Source: Roseimicrobium sp. ORNL1
Lineage (GTDB): Bacteria > Verrucomicrobiota > Verrucomicrobiia > Verrucomicrobiales > Verrucomicrobiaceae
Direction: 5' to 3'
NCBI RefSeq assembly: GCF_011044495.1
Contig: NZ_CP049143.1
Location: forward strand, 1,922,001 to 1,986,000
DNA: 64,000 nucleotides
Every line of letters begins with the position of its first letter. Position 1 is the stretch's first letter. Below the pieces are notes generated by a model, which saw only the letters and a list, made by a program, of their open reading frames with translations, ran no database searches and was not told where the DNA came from. Shown here in pieces: positions 33,988 to 45,079 of this stretch. The position numbers were made by a program, and so were the translations under genes.

Positions 33988-35859
33988 CTACAACTGCGGC
34001 GGCGGTGGTGCCGGAGCCTCCGCCACGGCAGGGGGCAGTCGGTTGGGCTCGGTGAGCTGGAGGAAGCGGAGTTCCTCCTGGAGCATCATCTGCCCCTGCG
34101 GAATCTGCCTCGCGATGGCCTTGGCCTGGGCGTCGCGGCCTGCGGAGGTCAGGATGCCACAGAGTACTGCCGCCTGACCAGGGGTGAGGTGACCGAGGTT
34201 GCTTTGATTCATCGCATGCGCCGCCGCATCATAGTTCAGCATCCGGAAGTGCCCGAGTGCGGCGAGCAGCTTCAGCCGCGAATCGTCCGGGGTGTCGTTG
34301 AGCAGCTTTTGCGCGCTGGCGATGGTGGTCTCCAGGTTCATCCCGGCCAGAAGGTTGGCGTAGAGGGAGCTCTCACGGATTTCCTTGTTCTCCGGCCAGC
34401 GTTCTGCACCATCGTGGCAGGCTTCCATGAAGCCCTTGGAATTGCCATTGCGGTAGGTGAGTTTCAGCAAGCCGTCGAAGGCCCTGCGCTGCATGGGTTC
34501 CGAGCGCACCCGGAGACTGGAGGCAATGCGGTAGGCCTGCTCGGCCACCAGCGGGTGGTTGCGCTGCTCCGCATAGGAAGCGATGTGCACGACCAGTTCT
34601 ATCCGGCCGTACTGCTCCGCGGAATGCAGCGCCTTCACCAGGAGGTCGTTCACTTCATCCCAGCTCTTGCCCCGGATGTAGGCCAGGTGTGCGGTGTACA
34701 GGGCGCGCTCGTACGTTTGCAGGCGGGTGCGGGGGTCGTTGATGAGCCGCTCCATCTCATCATGCTTGTTTTGCAGCATGAGCACGTTCAGGTAGTGGCG
34801 CAGGAGAGGGGGGTACTCGCGCACCTTGTCCTCGTTGAAGAGAATGAAGAAGCGGTCGTACTCACCCTCCGTGGAGAGCCAGCGGGCAATGGGTTCCAGG
34901 TCCTCGCGCTTTGCCTTGAGGCGATCTGCCACGGCGCGGTCCATGATTTCCTTCCGTCTTGCCGGGTCGAGGGCCACGGTCCGCTTCATTGCGGCGATGC
35001 GGTGGGGCTCGCCCGCGAGGGGGTGGCGCTCCAGCAGGGCAATGATGAGCCGCTGTTCTCCCGGGTCAGTGAGATTCTGCTCATCGAGAAATTCCAGCGC
35101 CTCCAGCCCCGGCTTCTCCTTGGACTCCGCCACCTGCCACACGGCCGCCATGCCCTCGCTCTTCTGGATGGGGTTGCCCAGCTCGATGCGGCGCAGGGCG
35201 TATGTCAGCTTGATGTCCAGATCATCGGGCGCGCGCTCCACGTACACCCGGAGGATTTCCAGGAGCTGTTCCTTGCGATTCAGGTTACGCATGACCTGGT
35301 CCGCGATTTCCACCACGCGGCGGTTCGGCTTGGAATTGCGCAGGCTCTCCTCGATCTTCACGCTGGCGGTCTTGTTGTCAGACAGGTTCTGCAGGGCTTC
35401 GATTTCGAGCTGGAGGTCCGCATCCGTGAATTGCCCGAGCTTCTTCAGCTTGTCGAGGAGGTAGGTGGAGTACTTCTGCTTTGTCTGGACATAGTAGCCG
35501 GCCAGCGTGCGGATGGCGTTGGGGTTCTCCGGGTCCAGATGGTAGGCCTTCGTGGCGGAGGTCCACGCCTTCATGAACTGCCTGTCCTTCTCGTACTGCT
35601 TGGCGTCCTCCACCAGTTGGTTGGAGCGGAAGTGCTGCCACATGTTGTACCAGGTCTTCCCGTAGAGCAGCACGATCGTCGAGATGCCGAGGAAGGCGAC
35701 GACGATCAAAATCTTCGCAATCAGGCGGGTGGATTCCGACTGCCTGTCCATGTCCGCCAAGCTGGGCGGGAACAGCCAGCGCCAGGCCCGCACGAAGGGG
35801 CGGAACAGGATAAAGGGCTCGGCCGCGTCAGAAGTAGCGTGAGTCTGGGATTTCAGCAT
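33988..35859 (-). CDS. Membrane-anchored TPR-like repeat protein of unknown function
   Basis: 623 aa from the ATG at 35859; an in-frame GTG at 35892 is the alternative. A soluble N-terminus of about 50 residues is followed by one membrane helix (AKILIVVAFLGISTIVLLYG). A long helical region follows, with TPR-like pairs (DRQFMKAWTSATKAYHLDPENPNAIRTLAGYY; PDDLDIKLTYALRRIELGNP; DDSRLKLLAALGHFRMLNYDAAAHAMNQ). The C-terminus is Pro/Ala-rich (EAPAPPPPQL). Such proteins usually scaffold complexes at the membrane. No enzymatic domain is seen. The gene is divergent from sufU, with a gap of about 130 bp. Confidence 0.7.
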   Translation of the reverse strand: MLKSQTHATSDAAEPFILFRPFVRAWRWLFPPSLADMDRQSESTRLIAKILIVVAFLGISTIVLLYGKTWYNMWQHFRSNQLVEDAKQYEKDRQFMKAWTSATKAYHLDPENPNAIRTLAGYYVQTKQKYSTYLLDKLKKLGQFTDADLQLEIEALQNLSDNKTASVKIEESLRNSKPNRRVVEIADQVMRNLNRKEQLLEILRVYVERAPDDLDIKLTYALRRIELGNPIQKSEGMAAVWQVAESKEKPGLEALEFLDEQNLTDPGEQRLIIALLERHPLAGEPHRIAAMKRTVALDPARRKEIMDRAVADRLKAKREDLEPIARWLSTEGEYDRFFILFNEDKVREYPPLLRHYLNVLMLQNKHDEMERLINDPRTRLQTYERALYTAHLAYIRGKSWDEVNDLLVKALHSAEQYGRIELVVHIASYAEQRNHPLVAEQAYRIASSLRVRSEPMQRRAFDGLLKLTYRNGNSKGFMEACHDGAERWPENKEIRESSLYANLLAGMNLETTIASAQKLLNDTPDDSRLKLLAALGHFRMLNYDAAAHAMNQSNLGHLTPGQAAVLCGILTSAGRDAQAKAIARQIPQGQMMLQEELRFLQLTEPNRLPPAVAEAPAPPPPQL

Positions 35860-35976
35860 GAAAGAGGAGCGGGAAGCATAGTTTTTGGTCACCTAAATGG
35901 CAAGGATGTTGAAAACACATCCGCGTCAGGAAGGAAAAGAGTTGAGGCCCAGGGTTGACGCACCCGGCCGGACCGT

Positions 35977-35982
35977 GGAGGA
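35977..35982 (+). promoter_or_regulatory. Shine-Dalgarno site that decides the sufU start
   Basis: GGAGGA lies 8 nt before the ATG at 35991 and supports that start over the in-frame ATG-type start at 35955. Confidence 0.7.
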
Positions 35983-35990
35983 CGGGAGGC

Positions 35991-36434
35991 ATGCTCACCC
36001 CGGAAGTCTGTGAAGCCGTCCTCAGAGACCACTACCGCAATCCGCGGCATCGTGGTGTCTGTGAGGGCGCGTTGCAGCGGGAAAAGGTGGAAAATCCGGC
36101 GTGCGGAGACGTGGTGACCCTGACTCTCTGCCTTTCTTCCGAGCCGGAGCCGGCCATCACCTGTGCGCGGTTTGAGGGGGCGGGGTGTGCCGCGAGCCAG
36201 GCCGGGGCCTCGCTGGTGCTGAGCATGGTACAGGGCCTGAAGACAGAGGAGGCCTCCCGGCTGCTGGACCGTTTCTGTGAAGTGATGACCTCAGGCAGCG
36301 CCGACCCGGAAGCGCACCATGAGGAGTTCGGCGACGCGGGCGCGCTGCTCAGCCTGGCACGCTTCCCCGCCCGCGTGGTGTGTGCCACCCTGGCCGCGCA
36401 ACTCCTCCGGGCCGTACTGGCGGAGCAGGGGTGA
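35991..36434 (+). CDS. sufU: SufU-type iron-sulfur cluster scaffold / sulfur-transfer protein
   Basis: 147 aa from the ATG at 35991. The U-type fold shows all expected ligands: C38 and D40 in ENPACGD, C66 in GAGCAAS and C131 in ARVVCATLA. The opening EAVLRDHYRNPRHRG is characteristic. SufU accepts sulfur from the cysteine desulfurase SufS with the help of a bound zinc, or acts as an assembly scaffold for Fe-S clusters in the cytoplasm. No other suf gene is visible within the window, so the rest of the operon must be elsewhere. Downstream there is a 524-bp gap. Confidence 0.88.
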   Translation: MLTPEVCEAVLRDHYRNPRHRGVCEGALQREKVENPACGDVVTLTLCLSSEPEPAITCARFEGAGCAASQAGASLVLSMVQGLKTEEASRLLDRFCEVMTSGSADPEAHHEEFGDAGALLSLARFPARVVCATLAAQLLRAVLAEQG

Positions 36435-36958
36435 GTGGTGGCGGGGCGCTCGACGGTGCAGGTGCTTGCCTGCTTGCGGTTGGGCGTGACGATTGTGGGA
36501 AAGAGGGGCTGACGTTCTTCCACCCACTCATGGAGCACACGGTTTTGGAAAAACCCATGAACCTGCTGGCGACATCTCTCCCGCACTTTTTAAGAACACG
36601 TCCAATCCCGCCGGTGACGGGAGTACACGGAAACTCCGAAGGCCTCGCTGGCCTGTGGAGGGCACCATGCCGGGCTGTGCCTGACTATGTTCGTAAGTAA
36701 TATTCAATTCCCTCACCGCACCATGTTTTGTCTCGACTTCCTTCCTTCCAAAACGATGGGGGAGTTCTCACGTGATTCCCGGTAGATCCCCTTTTGCACA
36801 AATCCCTGACAGCTCACTTTTTTCTTGAACTCTTTGGCAGCATTGCGCACAGATTTTGTCTCCGCCCGTGTCCACTCGCACAGTGAATGTGGGTGTAACA
36901 ATCCAGTCACCCCGGCGTTACTTTTCCCTGCACAAAGCCCAAGGCACATCCTCACATC
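36435..36958. other. 524-bp gap without a convincing gene
   Basis: The longest open frames here (about 80-106 codons) have no start signals, no family resemblance and no balanced composition. The region should contain the promoter of the ABC operon. The last 150 bp are less GC-rich, but no clear -35/-10 pair or riboswitch could be identified. Confidence 0.5.
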
Positions 36959-37909
36959 ATGATACAGGTAAAGGACCTAAGAAAAGAATTTGGAACCAAG
37001 GTCGCAGTCGATGGAGTGACCTTCAATGTGGAAAAAGGTGAAGTGCTGGGCTTCCTCGGCCCCAATGGCGCCGGGAAATCCACTTCCATGCGCATGGTCA
37101 CCGGTTACTACCTTCCCACCGCCGGCACCATTCACGTGGGTGGCGTGGACATGCTGGAGGAACCGGAGAAAGCCAAGCGCAGCATCGGCTACCTGCCCGA
37201 GAATGCGCCTCTGTACTCAGACATGAGCGTCTCCGCATTCCTCAGCTTCTGCGCGGAAATGCGTGGCCTCTACGGGGCCGCCCGCTCGAAGGCCGTGGAC
37301 AAGGCGCTGGAGACCTGCTTCCTCGGCCCGGTGCGAAACCAGAGCGTGGACACCCTGTCCAAGGGCTTCCGCCACCGCACCTGCCTTGCCCAGAGTATTA
37401 TTCATGATCCGGAAGTGCTCATCCTGGACGAGCCGACCGACGGTCTCGACCCCAATCAGAAGCACGAAGTGCGCAACCTCATCAAGCGCATGGGTGAGAC
37501 GAAGGCCATCATCTTCTCCACCCACATCCTGGAGGAAGTGGAGGCCGCCTGCTCCCGCGCCATCATCATCGACCGCGGCAAGATTGTGGCGGACGGCACT
37601 CCGGACCAGCTCAAGCGGCGCGCCCCCGGCGCCGATGCCGTGCGCGTGGTCATCCATGGTGCCCCCGGCACGGCCATCCGCGAAGAGCTCGGGAAAATCA
37701 CCGGCGTGGAGAAAGTGGAAAGCACCTTTGCGGAGGATGCCCGCTTCGCTGGCCGTGTGCTGCCCTCCCGCAAGGGCAGCCATGACGGACTCGCCCGCGA
37801 AATTGCCGCCCTCGCCCAGGCAAAGGCGTGGAAGATTGAGGAACTGCACCGCGAAGAGGGACGTCTGGATGAGATGTTCCGCGCCCTCACCCGCTCAGAT
37901 ACCGCATGA
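36959..37909 (+). CDS. ABC transporter ATP-binding protein (GldA/NosF-like)
   Basis: 316 aa. Walker A is GPNGAGKST (34-42), Walker B is VLILDEPTDGLD, and the H-loop is FSTHILEEVE. The signature helix reads DTLSKGFRHR rather than LSGGQ, as in GldA-type exporters, where LSKGYRQR is usual. The C-terminal 90 residues form a regulatory extension. It hydrolyses ATP to drive the permease encoded next. The operon continues with the permease (38014), the GldG-like protein (38817) and DUF4340 (41052). In Bacteroidota, GldAFG is required for gliding; in this phylum the module has no proven job. Confidence 0.92.
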   Translation: MIQVKDLRKEFGTKVAVDGVTFNVEKGEVLGFLGPNGAGKSTSMRMVTGYYLPTAGTIHVGGVDMLEEPEKAKRSIGYLPENAPLYSDMSVSAFLSFCAEMRGLYGAARSKAVDKALETCFLGPVRNQSVDTLSKGFRHRTCLAQSIIHDPEVLILDEPTDGLDPNQKHEVRNLIKRMGETKAIIFSTHILEEVEAACSRAIIIDRGKIVADGTPDQLKRRAPGADAVRVVIHGAPGTAIREELGKITGVEKVESTFAEDARFAGRVLPSRKGSHDGLAREIAALAQAKAWKIEELHREEGRLDEMFRALTRSDTA

Positions 37910-38013
37910 GGAAATGCCGTCCTGGTCCCCGGCGCGTCGGGCACTGAAAAAGTTCTCCACGCGTCCGGCGGTGTTGTTCCCTTTTGATTGATTTACCACC
38001 ACACGTTCTCCCC

Positions 38014-38763
38014 ATGAGTCCCTGGAAAAATATTTTTGCCGTCTACAAGCGCGAGCTGCTCGGCTATTTCAATTCGCCCCTGGCATACATCATCCTCGTC
38101 ATCTTCCTGCTCTCCGTGCAGGGCTTCACCTTCATCTTCGGTGGTTTTCTCGCCCAGGATAATGCGTCGCTGACGGGCTTCTTCGTCTGGCATCCGTGGA
38201 TCTACCTCATGCTGGTGCCCGCCGTGGGCATGCGTCTCTGGTCAGAGGAGCATCGCCTCGGCACCATGGAGCTGCTCATGACCATGCCCATCTCCTCGTG
38301 GCACGCCATTCTGGGCAAGTACTTCGCGGCGGCCACCGTGTGGCTCGTGGCGCTGCTGCTCACCTTCCCGATTGTGTGGACGGTGTTCTACCTCGGCCAG
38401 CCTGACCCTGGCCCCATCATCAGCGGTTACATCGCGAGCTACCTGTATGCCCTGGCCTGCCTGGCCATCACCAGCGCCGTCAGTGCCTTCACCCGCAGCC
38501 AGGTGATTTGCTTCATCATTTCCGTGACCATCTGTCTGCTCATGTTCCTGGTGGGACACCAGCCGGTGGTGGACTCCATCCTGAAGGTCGCTCCGGACTG
38601 GCTCTCGGGCCCCATCAATACCATCTCCGAGCTCGCCTTCATGAGGCACTATGACTACATGACCAAGGGGCTCATCGTCTTCCGCGACGTGCTCTACTTC
38701 GCCAGCGTGATCGCCGTCTGCCTCATGATCACGCACCACGCCCTGCAGAGCAAGCGTGCCTGA
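38014..38763 (+). CDS. ABC transporter permease (GldF-like, ABC-2 type)
   Basis: 249 aa from the ATG at 38014. Six hydrophobic helices are visible. The N-terminal FAVYKRELLGYFNSPLAYIILVIF is typical of ABC-2 permeases of the GldF/NosY group, and MRLWSEEHRLGTMELLMTMPISSWHAILGKY is the conserved coupling loop region. It forms the channel for the ATPase at 36959. About 100 bp separate it from the ATPase, and 53 bp separate it from the GldG-like gene, so all four genes probably make one transcript. Confidence 0.9.
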   Translation: MSPWKNIFAVYKRELLGYFNSPLAYIILVIFLLSVQGFTFIFGGFLAQDNASLTGFFVWHPWIYLMLVPAVGMRLWSEEHRLGTMELLMTMPISSWHAILGKYFAAATVWLVALLLTFPIVWTVFYLGQPDPGPIISGYIASYLYALACLAITSAVSAFTRSQVICFIISVTICLLMFLVGHQPVVDSILKVAPDWLSGPINTISELAFMRHYDYMTKGLIVFRDVLYFASVIAVCLMITHHALQSKRA

Positions 38764-38816
38764 ACCCCTCCGCTGACCCTTCTTTCCACTTCTTCACCCA
38801 GACCTTCCTGTTGCGT

Positions 38817-41000
<2,184 letters not shown>

Positions 41001-41051
41001 AGCAGGAGCCACTTCTGAAAGTCATTCTTTTTTGCACGCTGTTCCCATCAC

Positions 41052-42587
41052 ATGAAAAAAACTGCAATCCTTCTCGTCGTCCTTGTCGCGCTTGTGGGGT
41101 TCGCCTTCTTCTACAAGAAGGCGACCGACGAACGCACCAGCGGCTACAGCTTGAGCAAGGCGGATGCGCGTGAGTATCTCCTGCCCGGTATCCCCTCGGA
41201 CAAAATCCGCAAGATCGTCATCCAGGACCCCAAGGGCAAGGTCACGCTCGCTGTCTCTGGCAATCAGTGGGTCGTGGAAGAGCGCAGTGGTCACCCTGCG
41301 GCCTTCCAGAAGATCGAGCACGCCGTGCAGGCGCTGGAAGATGTGAAAATCAAGGACCGCAAGGAAGTCGGCAAGACCGCCCTAGCGAAGCTGAAGGTAC
41401 TGTCCCCGACGGATGCACAGGCGGGTGAGGGTGCCGGCCTTGAGGTGCAGCTGCAGGATGAAAAAGGCGCGGTGCTCGGCAGCGTGGTGGTGGGCTCCTC
41501 TCCCAAAACTTCCGGCGGCGCCTCCAGCGGCAACATGTTCGGCGGACCCACCCCGCAGCGTTTCGTCCGCACGCCCAATGACAAGGACACCGTGTGGGTG
41601 GTGGAAGACAGCTTCGATGAATTCCAGGTGGATGCGAAGGGCTGGATCGACACGGCATGGCCCATCATCACGGGTGTGAAGTCTGTGGAGGTCACCTTCC
41701 CGAATGCCGCAGACTCGTGGAAGGCAGAGCGCAAGGAAATGAATGTGCCCTTCACCTTTGTGAATGCGCCCGCCGGTGAAGAACTCGACACTGCCAAGGC
41801 CTCCGGCTTGGACGGTCGCGTGCTCGAAGGTCCGCCTTCCGACGTGCTGCCCAAGGACAAGGTCACCCCGGATACCATGAAGGGTGCCACCAAGGCGAAG
41901 CTCGTGACCTTCGACGGATTCACCTATGATGTGGAACTGCTCGAACAGAAGAAGGGAAGCGAGGAAGGCTCCGCACCCGGGTATCTGGTGACCTTCAAGG
42001 TCTCTGCGGACCTCCCCAAGGAACGCAAGCCCGGCGCCGATGAGAAGGAGGAGGACAAGAAGCGCCTGGACGAAGAGTTCAAGAAACATAACGAGGGACT
42101 CGCCGCGCAGCTGGCAGCCGAGCAGAAGCAACAAGGCTGGGTCTATGAAGTCTCGCCGTACGGCGTGAGTGCCCTGGTGAAGAAGCGTAGCGAGCTGATC
42201 CGCGATGCATCCTCCGCACCCGCCGAGCCTGCGCCCGGCGCCGACATGCCCGGAGCTTTGCCGGCGCCCACCGTGGCCCCCAGGCCGCCCAGGCCCCTCT
42301 CCATCCCTCCTGCTTCCATCGCCAGGCCGCAACCTGCGCCGGCACCTGCAGAAGCTCCCGCTCCCGCACCGAGTGCGGAGAAGCCTGCTGAAACGAAGCC
42401 CGCACCTTCCGAGGCGAAGCCTGCTGAAACCAAACCCGCGGAAGCAAAGCCCGACGCGCCTGCTGCACCAGCGCCTGTTCCCGCCAAGCCTGACGCTGCT
42501 CCTGCTGAAAAGCCCGCAGAAGCACCATCTCCTGCTCCCGCACCGAGCACCGACAAACCTGCTGAGTCCAAGCCCGCCTCGTCCTAG
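41052..42587 (+). CDS. DUF4340-domain protein with Pro/Ala-rich tail
   Basis: 511 aa. An N-terminal membrane anchor (MKKTAILLVVLVALVGFAFFY) is followed by the DUF4340 region (about 30-380) with SLSKADAREYLLPGIPSDKIRKIVIQDPKG near the start and VEERSGHPAAFQKIEHAVQAL. The last 125 residues are Ala/Pro/Lys-rich with repeated KPAETKPA-type units, resembling the insert of the GldG-like protein. DUF4340 proteins regularly follow GldG-like proteins and probably act as an extracytoplasmic part of the same complex. The gene is last in the operon, with a strong hairpin behind it. Confidence 0.88.
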   Translation: MKKTAILLVVLVALVGFAFFYKKATDERTSGYSLSKADAREYLLPGIPSDKIRKIVIQDPKGKVTLAVSGNQWVVEERSGHPAAFQKIEHAVQALEDVKIKDRKEVGKTALAKLKVLSPTDAQAGEGAGLEVQLQDEKGAVLGSVVVGSSPKTSGGASSGNMFGGPTPQRFVRTPNDKDTVWVVEDSFDEFQVDAKGWIDTAWPIITGVKSVEVTFPNAADSWKAERKEMNVPFTFVNAPAGEELDTAKASGLDGRVLEGPPSDVLPKDKVTPDTMKGATKAKLVTFDGFTYDVELLEQKKGSEEGSAPGYLVTFKVSADLPKERKPGADEKEEDKKRLDEEFKKHNEGLAAQLAAEQKQQGWVYEVSPYGVSALVKKRSELIRDASSAPAEPAPGADMPGALPAPTVAPRPPRPLSIPPASIARPQPAPAPAEAPAPAPSAEKPAETKPAPSEAKPAETKPAEAKPDAPAAPAPVPAKPDAAPAEKPAEAPSPAPAPSTDKPAESKPASS

Positions 42588-42626
42588 TCGAGGCGAACCA
42601 AGCAGACCAAACGAAACGTCTCAGAG

Positions 42627-42660
42627 AGGACATGCGGACATGGCGCCGCATGTCCTTTTC
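42627..42660 (+). terminator. Terminator of the ABC/GldG operon
   Basis: A perfect 11-bp stem (AGGACATGCGG / CCGCATGTCCT) with an 8-nt loop is followed by TTTCTTTTG, 39 bp after the last stop codon of the operon. Confidence 0.88.
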
Positions 42661-42693
42661 TTTTGTGTCCGCTTTGCGCGAAGCGCTGCCTTG

Positions 42694-42857
42694 ATTTGGA
42701 GTGCTGGAGCTTGCTCCAGCTTTCCGCAGGCAGCTTGCTGCCGTGAAGCCAGAGAGAACTTCCCATCCTCCAGCATGTAGCACGCCGAGTGTAACTTCAC
42801 GCAGAGCAAGCTCTGCTCCCAAAAGCTGTCCCGCATGCGGGATCCAGCACTCCAAAT
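42694..42857. repeat. 164-bp palindromic element with 15-bp perfect ends
   Basis: ATTTGGAGTGCTGGA at 42694-42708 is the exact inverse of 42843-42857. Inner hairpins include CTGGAGC-TT-GCTCCAG, GGCAGC-TT-GCTGCC and CCCGCATGCGGG. The rest of the 402-bp gap (42858-42989) shows no gene. Confidence 0.8.
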
Positions 42858-42989
42858 TCGCCGCATACCCATAGCCCGTGATCATGGCCGGATTTCCCGA
42901 TGACTGCGTGGCAGTGCAAAGCGTCCCATGCACATGACCATCCCCATCTTCCCTCTTGAACACCCCCCACCCGCACCGTAGCCATACCC

Positions 42990-43544
42990 ATGTCCATCAC
43001 CACCCGGCGCGGCGACACTGGCGAAACTGACCTGCTCTTTGGCTGCCGGGTGCAGAAGGACTATCCACGCATCGATGCCATCGGCTGTGTGGATGAATTG
43101 AATGCCGCCCTCGGCGTCGTACGCCTCACTGCCACCGGAGAAGCCGCTCTCCGCGAAGTGCCGCTCATGCAGAAGACGCTCATCGCCTTGATGGGTGAAC
43201 TCGCCACGCCCCCCGGGCAGGAGACTCGCTACGCGGAGACACATCCGCAGCGTGTCGATGCCGCCACCGTACAGCATCTGGATGAACTGGTGCGCGAATT
43301 GGAGAAGGCCGGCGCGCTCCAATTCAAAGGCTGGGCTCTTCCTGGTGAAGCTGGTTCACTCAGCGGCGCCCATTGCGATGTCGCCCGCACCGTGTGCCGC
43401 CGAGCTGAGCGCGCCGTGGTGAGTCTCAACAGCACCCCTGAGGCCGTGCCGAATGAAGAGATTGTCCGCTACCTCAACCGTCTCTCAGACGTACTCTGGC
43501 TGATGGCGCGCATCGAGGAGAAGGCAGCGCCGTCCGGTGAATGA
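42990..43544 (+). CDS. PduO-type cob(I)alamin adenosyltransferase
   Basis: 184 aa, typical for the single-domain family. The ATP-binding N-terminus TTRRGDTGETDLLFGCRVQKDYPR, the DELNAALG motif, the Arg/Cys-rich helix CRRAERAVVSLN and RYLNRLSDVLWLMAR all match PduO/MMAB enzymes. They transfer the adenosyl group of ATP to cob(I)alamin, giving coenzyme B12 for radical mutases. No B12-dependent enzyme or riboswitch is seen nearby, so it may serve a mutase elsewhere. The gene ends 23 bp before the dehydrogenase gene at 43568. Confidence 0.9.
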   Translation: MSITTRRGDTGETDLLFGCRVQKDYPRIDAIGCVDELNAALGVVRLTATGEAALREVPLMQKTLIALMGELATPPGQETRYAETHPQRVDAATVQHLDELVRELEKAGALQFKGWALPGEAGSLSGAHCDVARTVCRRAERAVVSLNSTPEAVPNEEIVRYLNRLSDVLWLMARIEEKAAPSGE

Positions 43545-43567
43545 TTGGTGATAGAAAGTGATATACC

Positions 43568-44578
43568 ATGAAAGCATGGCAAATTCAGAGACCCGAGGGT
43601 CCGCAGGGACTGGAATTGGTGGAGCTGGAAGCTCCCAAGCCTGGACCGCATGAAGTGCTCGTACGCATCCGTGCGGTTTCGTTGAACTATCGAGACTTCG
43701 GCACCACGAAGCGTGAACGTCCGGGAAATCTACCGCTGCCCTTCACCATCTGCTCAGACGGGGCAGGGGAAGTGCTGGAGGTTGGCGCTGGTGTCACGAG
43801 GTGGAAATCAGGAGACCGCGTCATACCCTTGTTCTTCCAGCACTGGCCCGCAGGCGGCATGACCCATGCCGTGATGAAGTCCGCCCTCGGCGGCGCACTT
43901 CAGGGGGTGCTCGCGGAGCAGGTGCTCATTCGTGAAGATGGACTCGTGCGCCTGCCGGATTCACTGACCTTCGCACAAGCGGCCACGTTGCCCTGCGCCG
44001 GACTTACTGCGTGGAATGCACTCGTCGGTCACGGCCATCTGCAATCTGGTGACACCGTGCTCACCCTCGGTACCGGTGGTGTGTCCCTGTTCGCCTTGCA
44101 GTTCGCGAAGATGCATGGAGCACGCGTCATCATCACCAGCAGCAGCGACGAGAAACTCGCACGTGCGAAGGAACTCGGCGCGGATGAAGGCATCAACTAC
44201 AAGACCAAGCCCGACTGGGAACGTGAAGCCTTTGCGCTCACCTGCAAGCGCGGCGTGGACCACGTCATCGAACTCGGTGGTGCGGGTACCTTGCAGAAGT
44301 CGCTCGATGCTGTGCGCTATGGCGGTCGCGTGAGCGTCATTGGCGTGCTCACCGGGTTCGAGGGCACCGTGAATCCCTGGCCCATCATCGCCCGCAGCCT
44401 CACCGTGCAGGGCATCTACGTGGGCAACCGCGAGCACATGGAAGCCATGCTGCGCGCCATCGAGTTGCACAAGCTGCAACCTGTGATCGACCGCGTCTTC
44501 AGTTTCGCTGAAGCCCGTGCCGCTTTCGAACACATGGCGGCTGGAGCCCACTTCGGCAAGATTGTGATCGAGGCGTAG
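43568..44578 (+). CDS. MDR-superfamily NAD(P)-dependent alcohol dehydrogenase / quinone oxidoreductase
   Basis: 336 aa. The N-terminal GroES-like domain (PHEVLVRIRAVSLNYRDFGT; FTICSDGAGEVLEVGAGVTRWKSGDRVIP) is followed by a Rossmann domain (LTLGTGGVSLFALQFAKMHGARVI). The catalytic zinc ligands (Cys about 38 and the GHE motif) are absent. NYRD stands where zinc enzymes have C-x-T/S-D, so it belongs with the zinc-free quinone-reductase-like branch. It should reduce a quinone, enone or aldehyde with NAD(P)H in the cytoplasm. It follows the adenosyltransferase closely and converges on the SMI1/KNR4 gene with only 10 bp between stops. Confidence 0.88.
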   Translation: MKAWQIQRPEGPQGLELVELEAPKPGPHEVLVRIRAVSLNYRDFGTTKRERPGNLPLPFTICSDGAGEVLEVGAGVTRWKSGDRVIPLFFQHWPAGGMTHAVMKSALGGALQGVLAEQVLIREDGLVRLPDSLTFAQAATLPCAGLTAWNALVGHGHLQSGDTVLTLGTGGVSLFALQFAKMHGARVIITSSSDEKLARAKELGADEGINYKTKPDWEREAFALTCKRGVDHVIELGGAGTLQKSLDAVRYGGRVSVIGVLTGFEGTVNPWPIIARSLTVQGIYVGNREHMEAMLRAIELHKLQPVIDRVFSFAEARAAFEHMAAGAHFGKIVIEA

Positions 44579-44588
44579 GGTGGGATGT

Positions 44589-45029
44589 TCACTCGTCCCA
44601 ATTCACCTTCTCCAGGCTTCCATAAAAGCTCTCCAGCGACTCTGCGATAGGGAACATGTCTCCTGACTCGTGGTCCCAGTAAAAAATTCCCGTCCCTCGA
44701 TTGGAGTTTTGCGCCTCAGTGTCGCACAGTACGTAGTCACCATTTCCAATGGCGGCGATGGGGAGAAATTGGTCAGGCAGGTCCCTGTAGTACCGGAGCA
44801 TCTCCAAAGAACTCGGCATCAACATGCCGGCAACTGAACTGGTGAGAAATAGCAGCGTGGCGTTGTGGACGGAAGCCTGCTCACCAGATTCGTATTCTGC
44901 ATTGAATTCTTTGTACCGCGGACCTGGAACGTAATCATAGCCTGCGATCTCATCCGACTGCGACGCCTTCTCAAGGTAGACTGAAGGCAACGTGAGCCCA
45001 AATTGTTGTTTGAATTCCTCCGCGGTCAT
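44589..45029 (-). CDS. SMI1/KNR4-family protein
   Basis: 146 aa. The domain pattern is clear: FKQQFGLTLPSVYLEKAS at the start, QFLPIAAIGNGDYVLCDTE in the middle, and GIFYWDHESGDMFPIAESLESFYG near the end. SMI1/KNR4 proteins in bacteria are often immunity proteins of polymorphic toxin systems, but many are lone and of unknown role. No toxin is visible next to it. It lies 50 bp downstream of the AbiEi-like gene on the same strand, so the two may be co-transcribed. Cytoplasmic. Confidence 0.82.
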   Translation of the reverse strand: MTAEEFKQQFGLTLPSVYLEKASQSDEIAGYDYVPGPRYKEFNAEYESGEQASVHNATLLFLTSSVAGMLMPSSLEMLRYYRDLPDQFLPIAAIGNGDYVLCDTEAQNSNRGTGIFYWDHESGDMFPIAESLESFYGSLEKVNWDE

Positions 45030-45079
45030 TTCTTCGGGTTGTTGACTTTAATCGTGACGTTGTGCGGCATACGTCTCCG

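Noticed and set aside
33829-35958. Plus-strand open frame of 709 codons opposite the TPR-like gene
   Set aside because: It is longer than the real gene but has no domain. It runs through an intergenic repeat at one end, which marks it as chance.
36713-36955. 80-codon minus-strand frame in the gap before the ABC operon
   Set aside because: No start signal, no membrane or domain pattern, and unbalanced composition.
36700-36960. Riboswitch or small structured RNA upstream of the ABC operon
   Set aside because: No known aptamer core could be recognised by eye, and no strong stem with conserved loop is visible.
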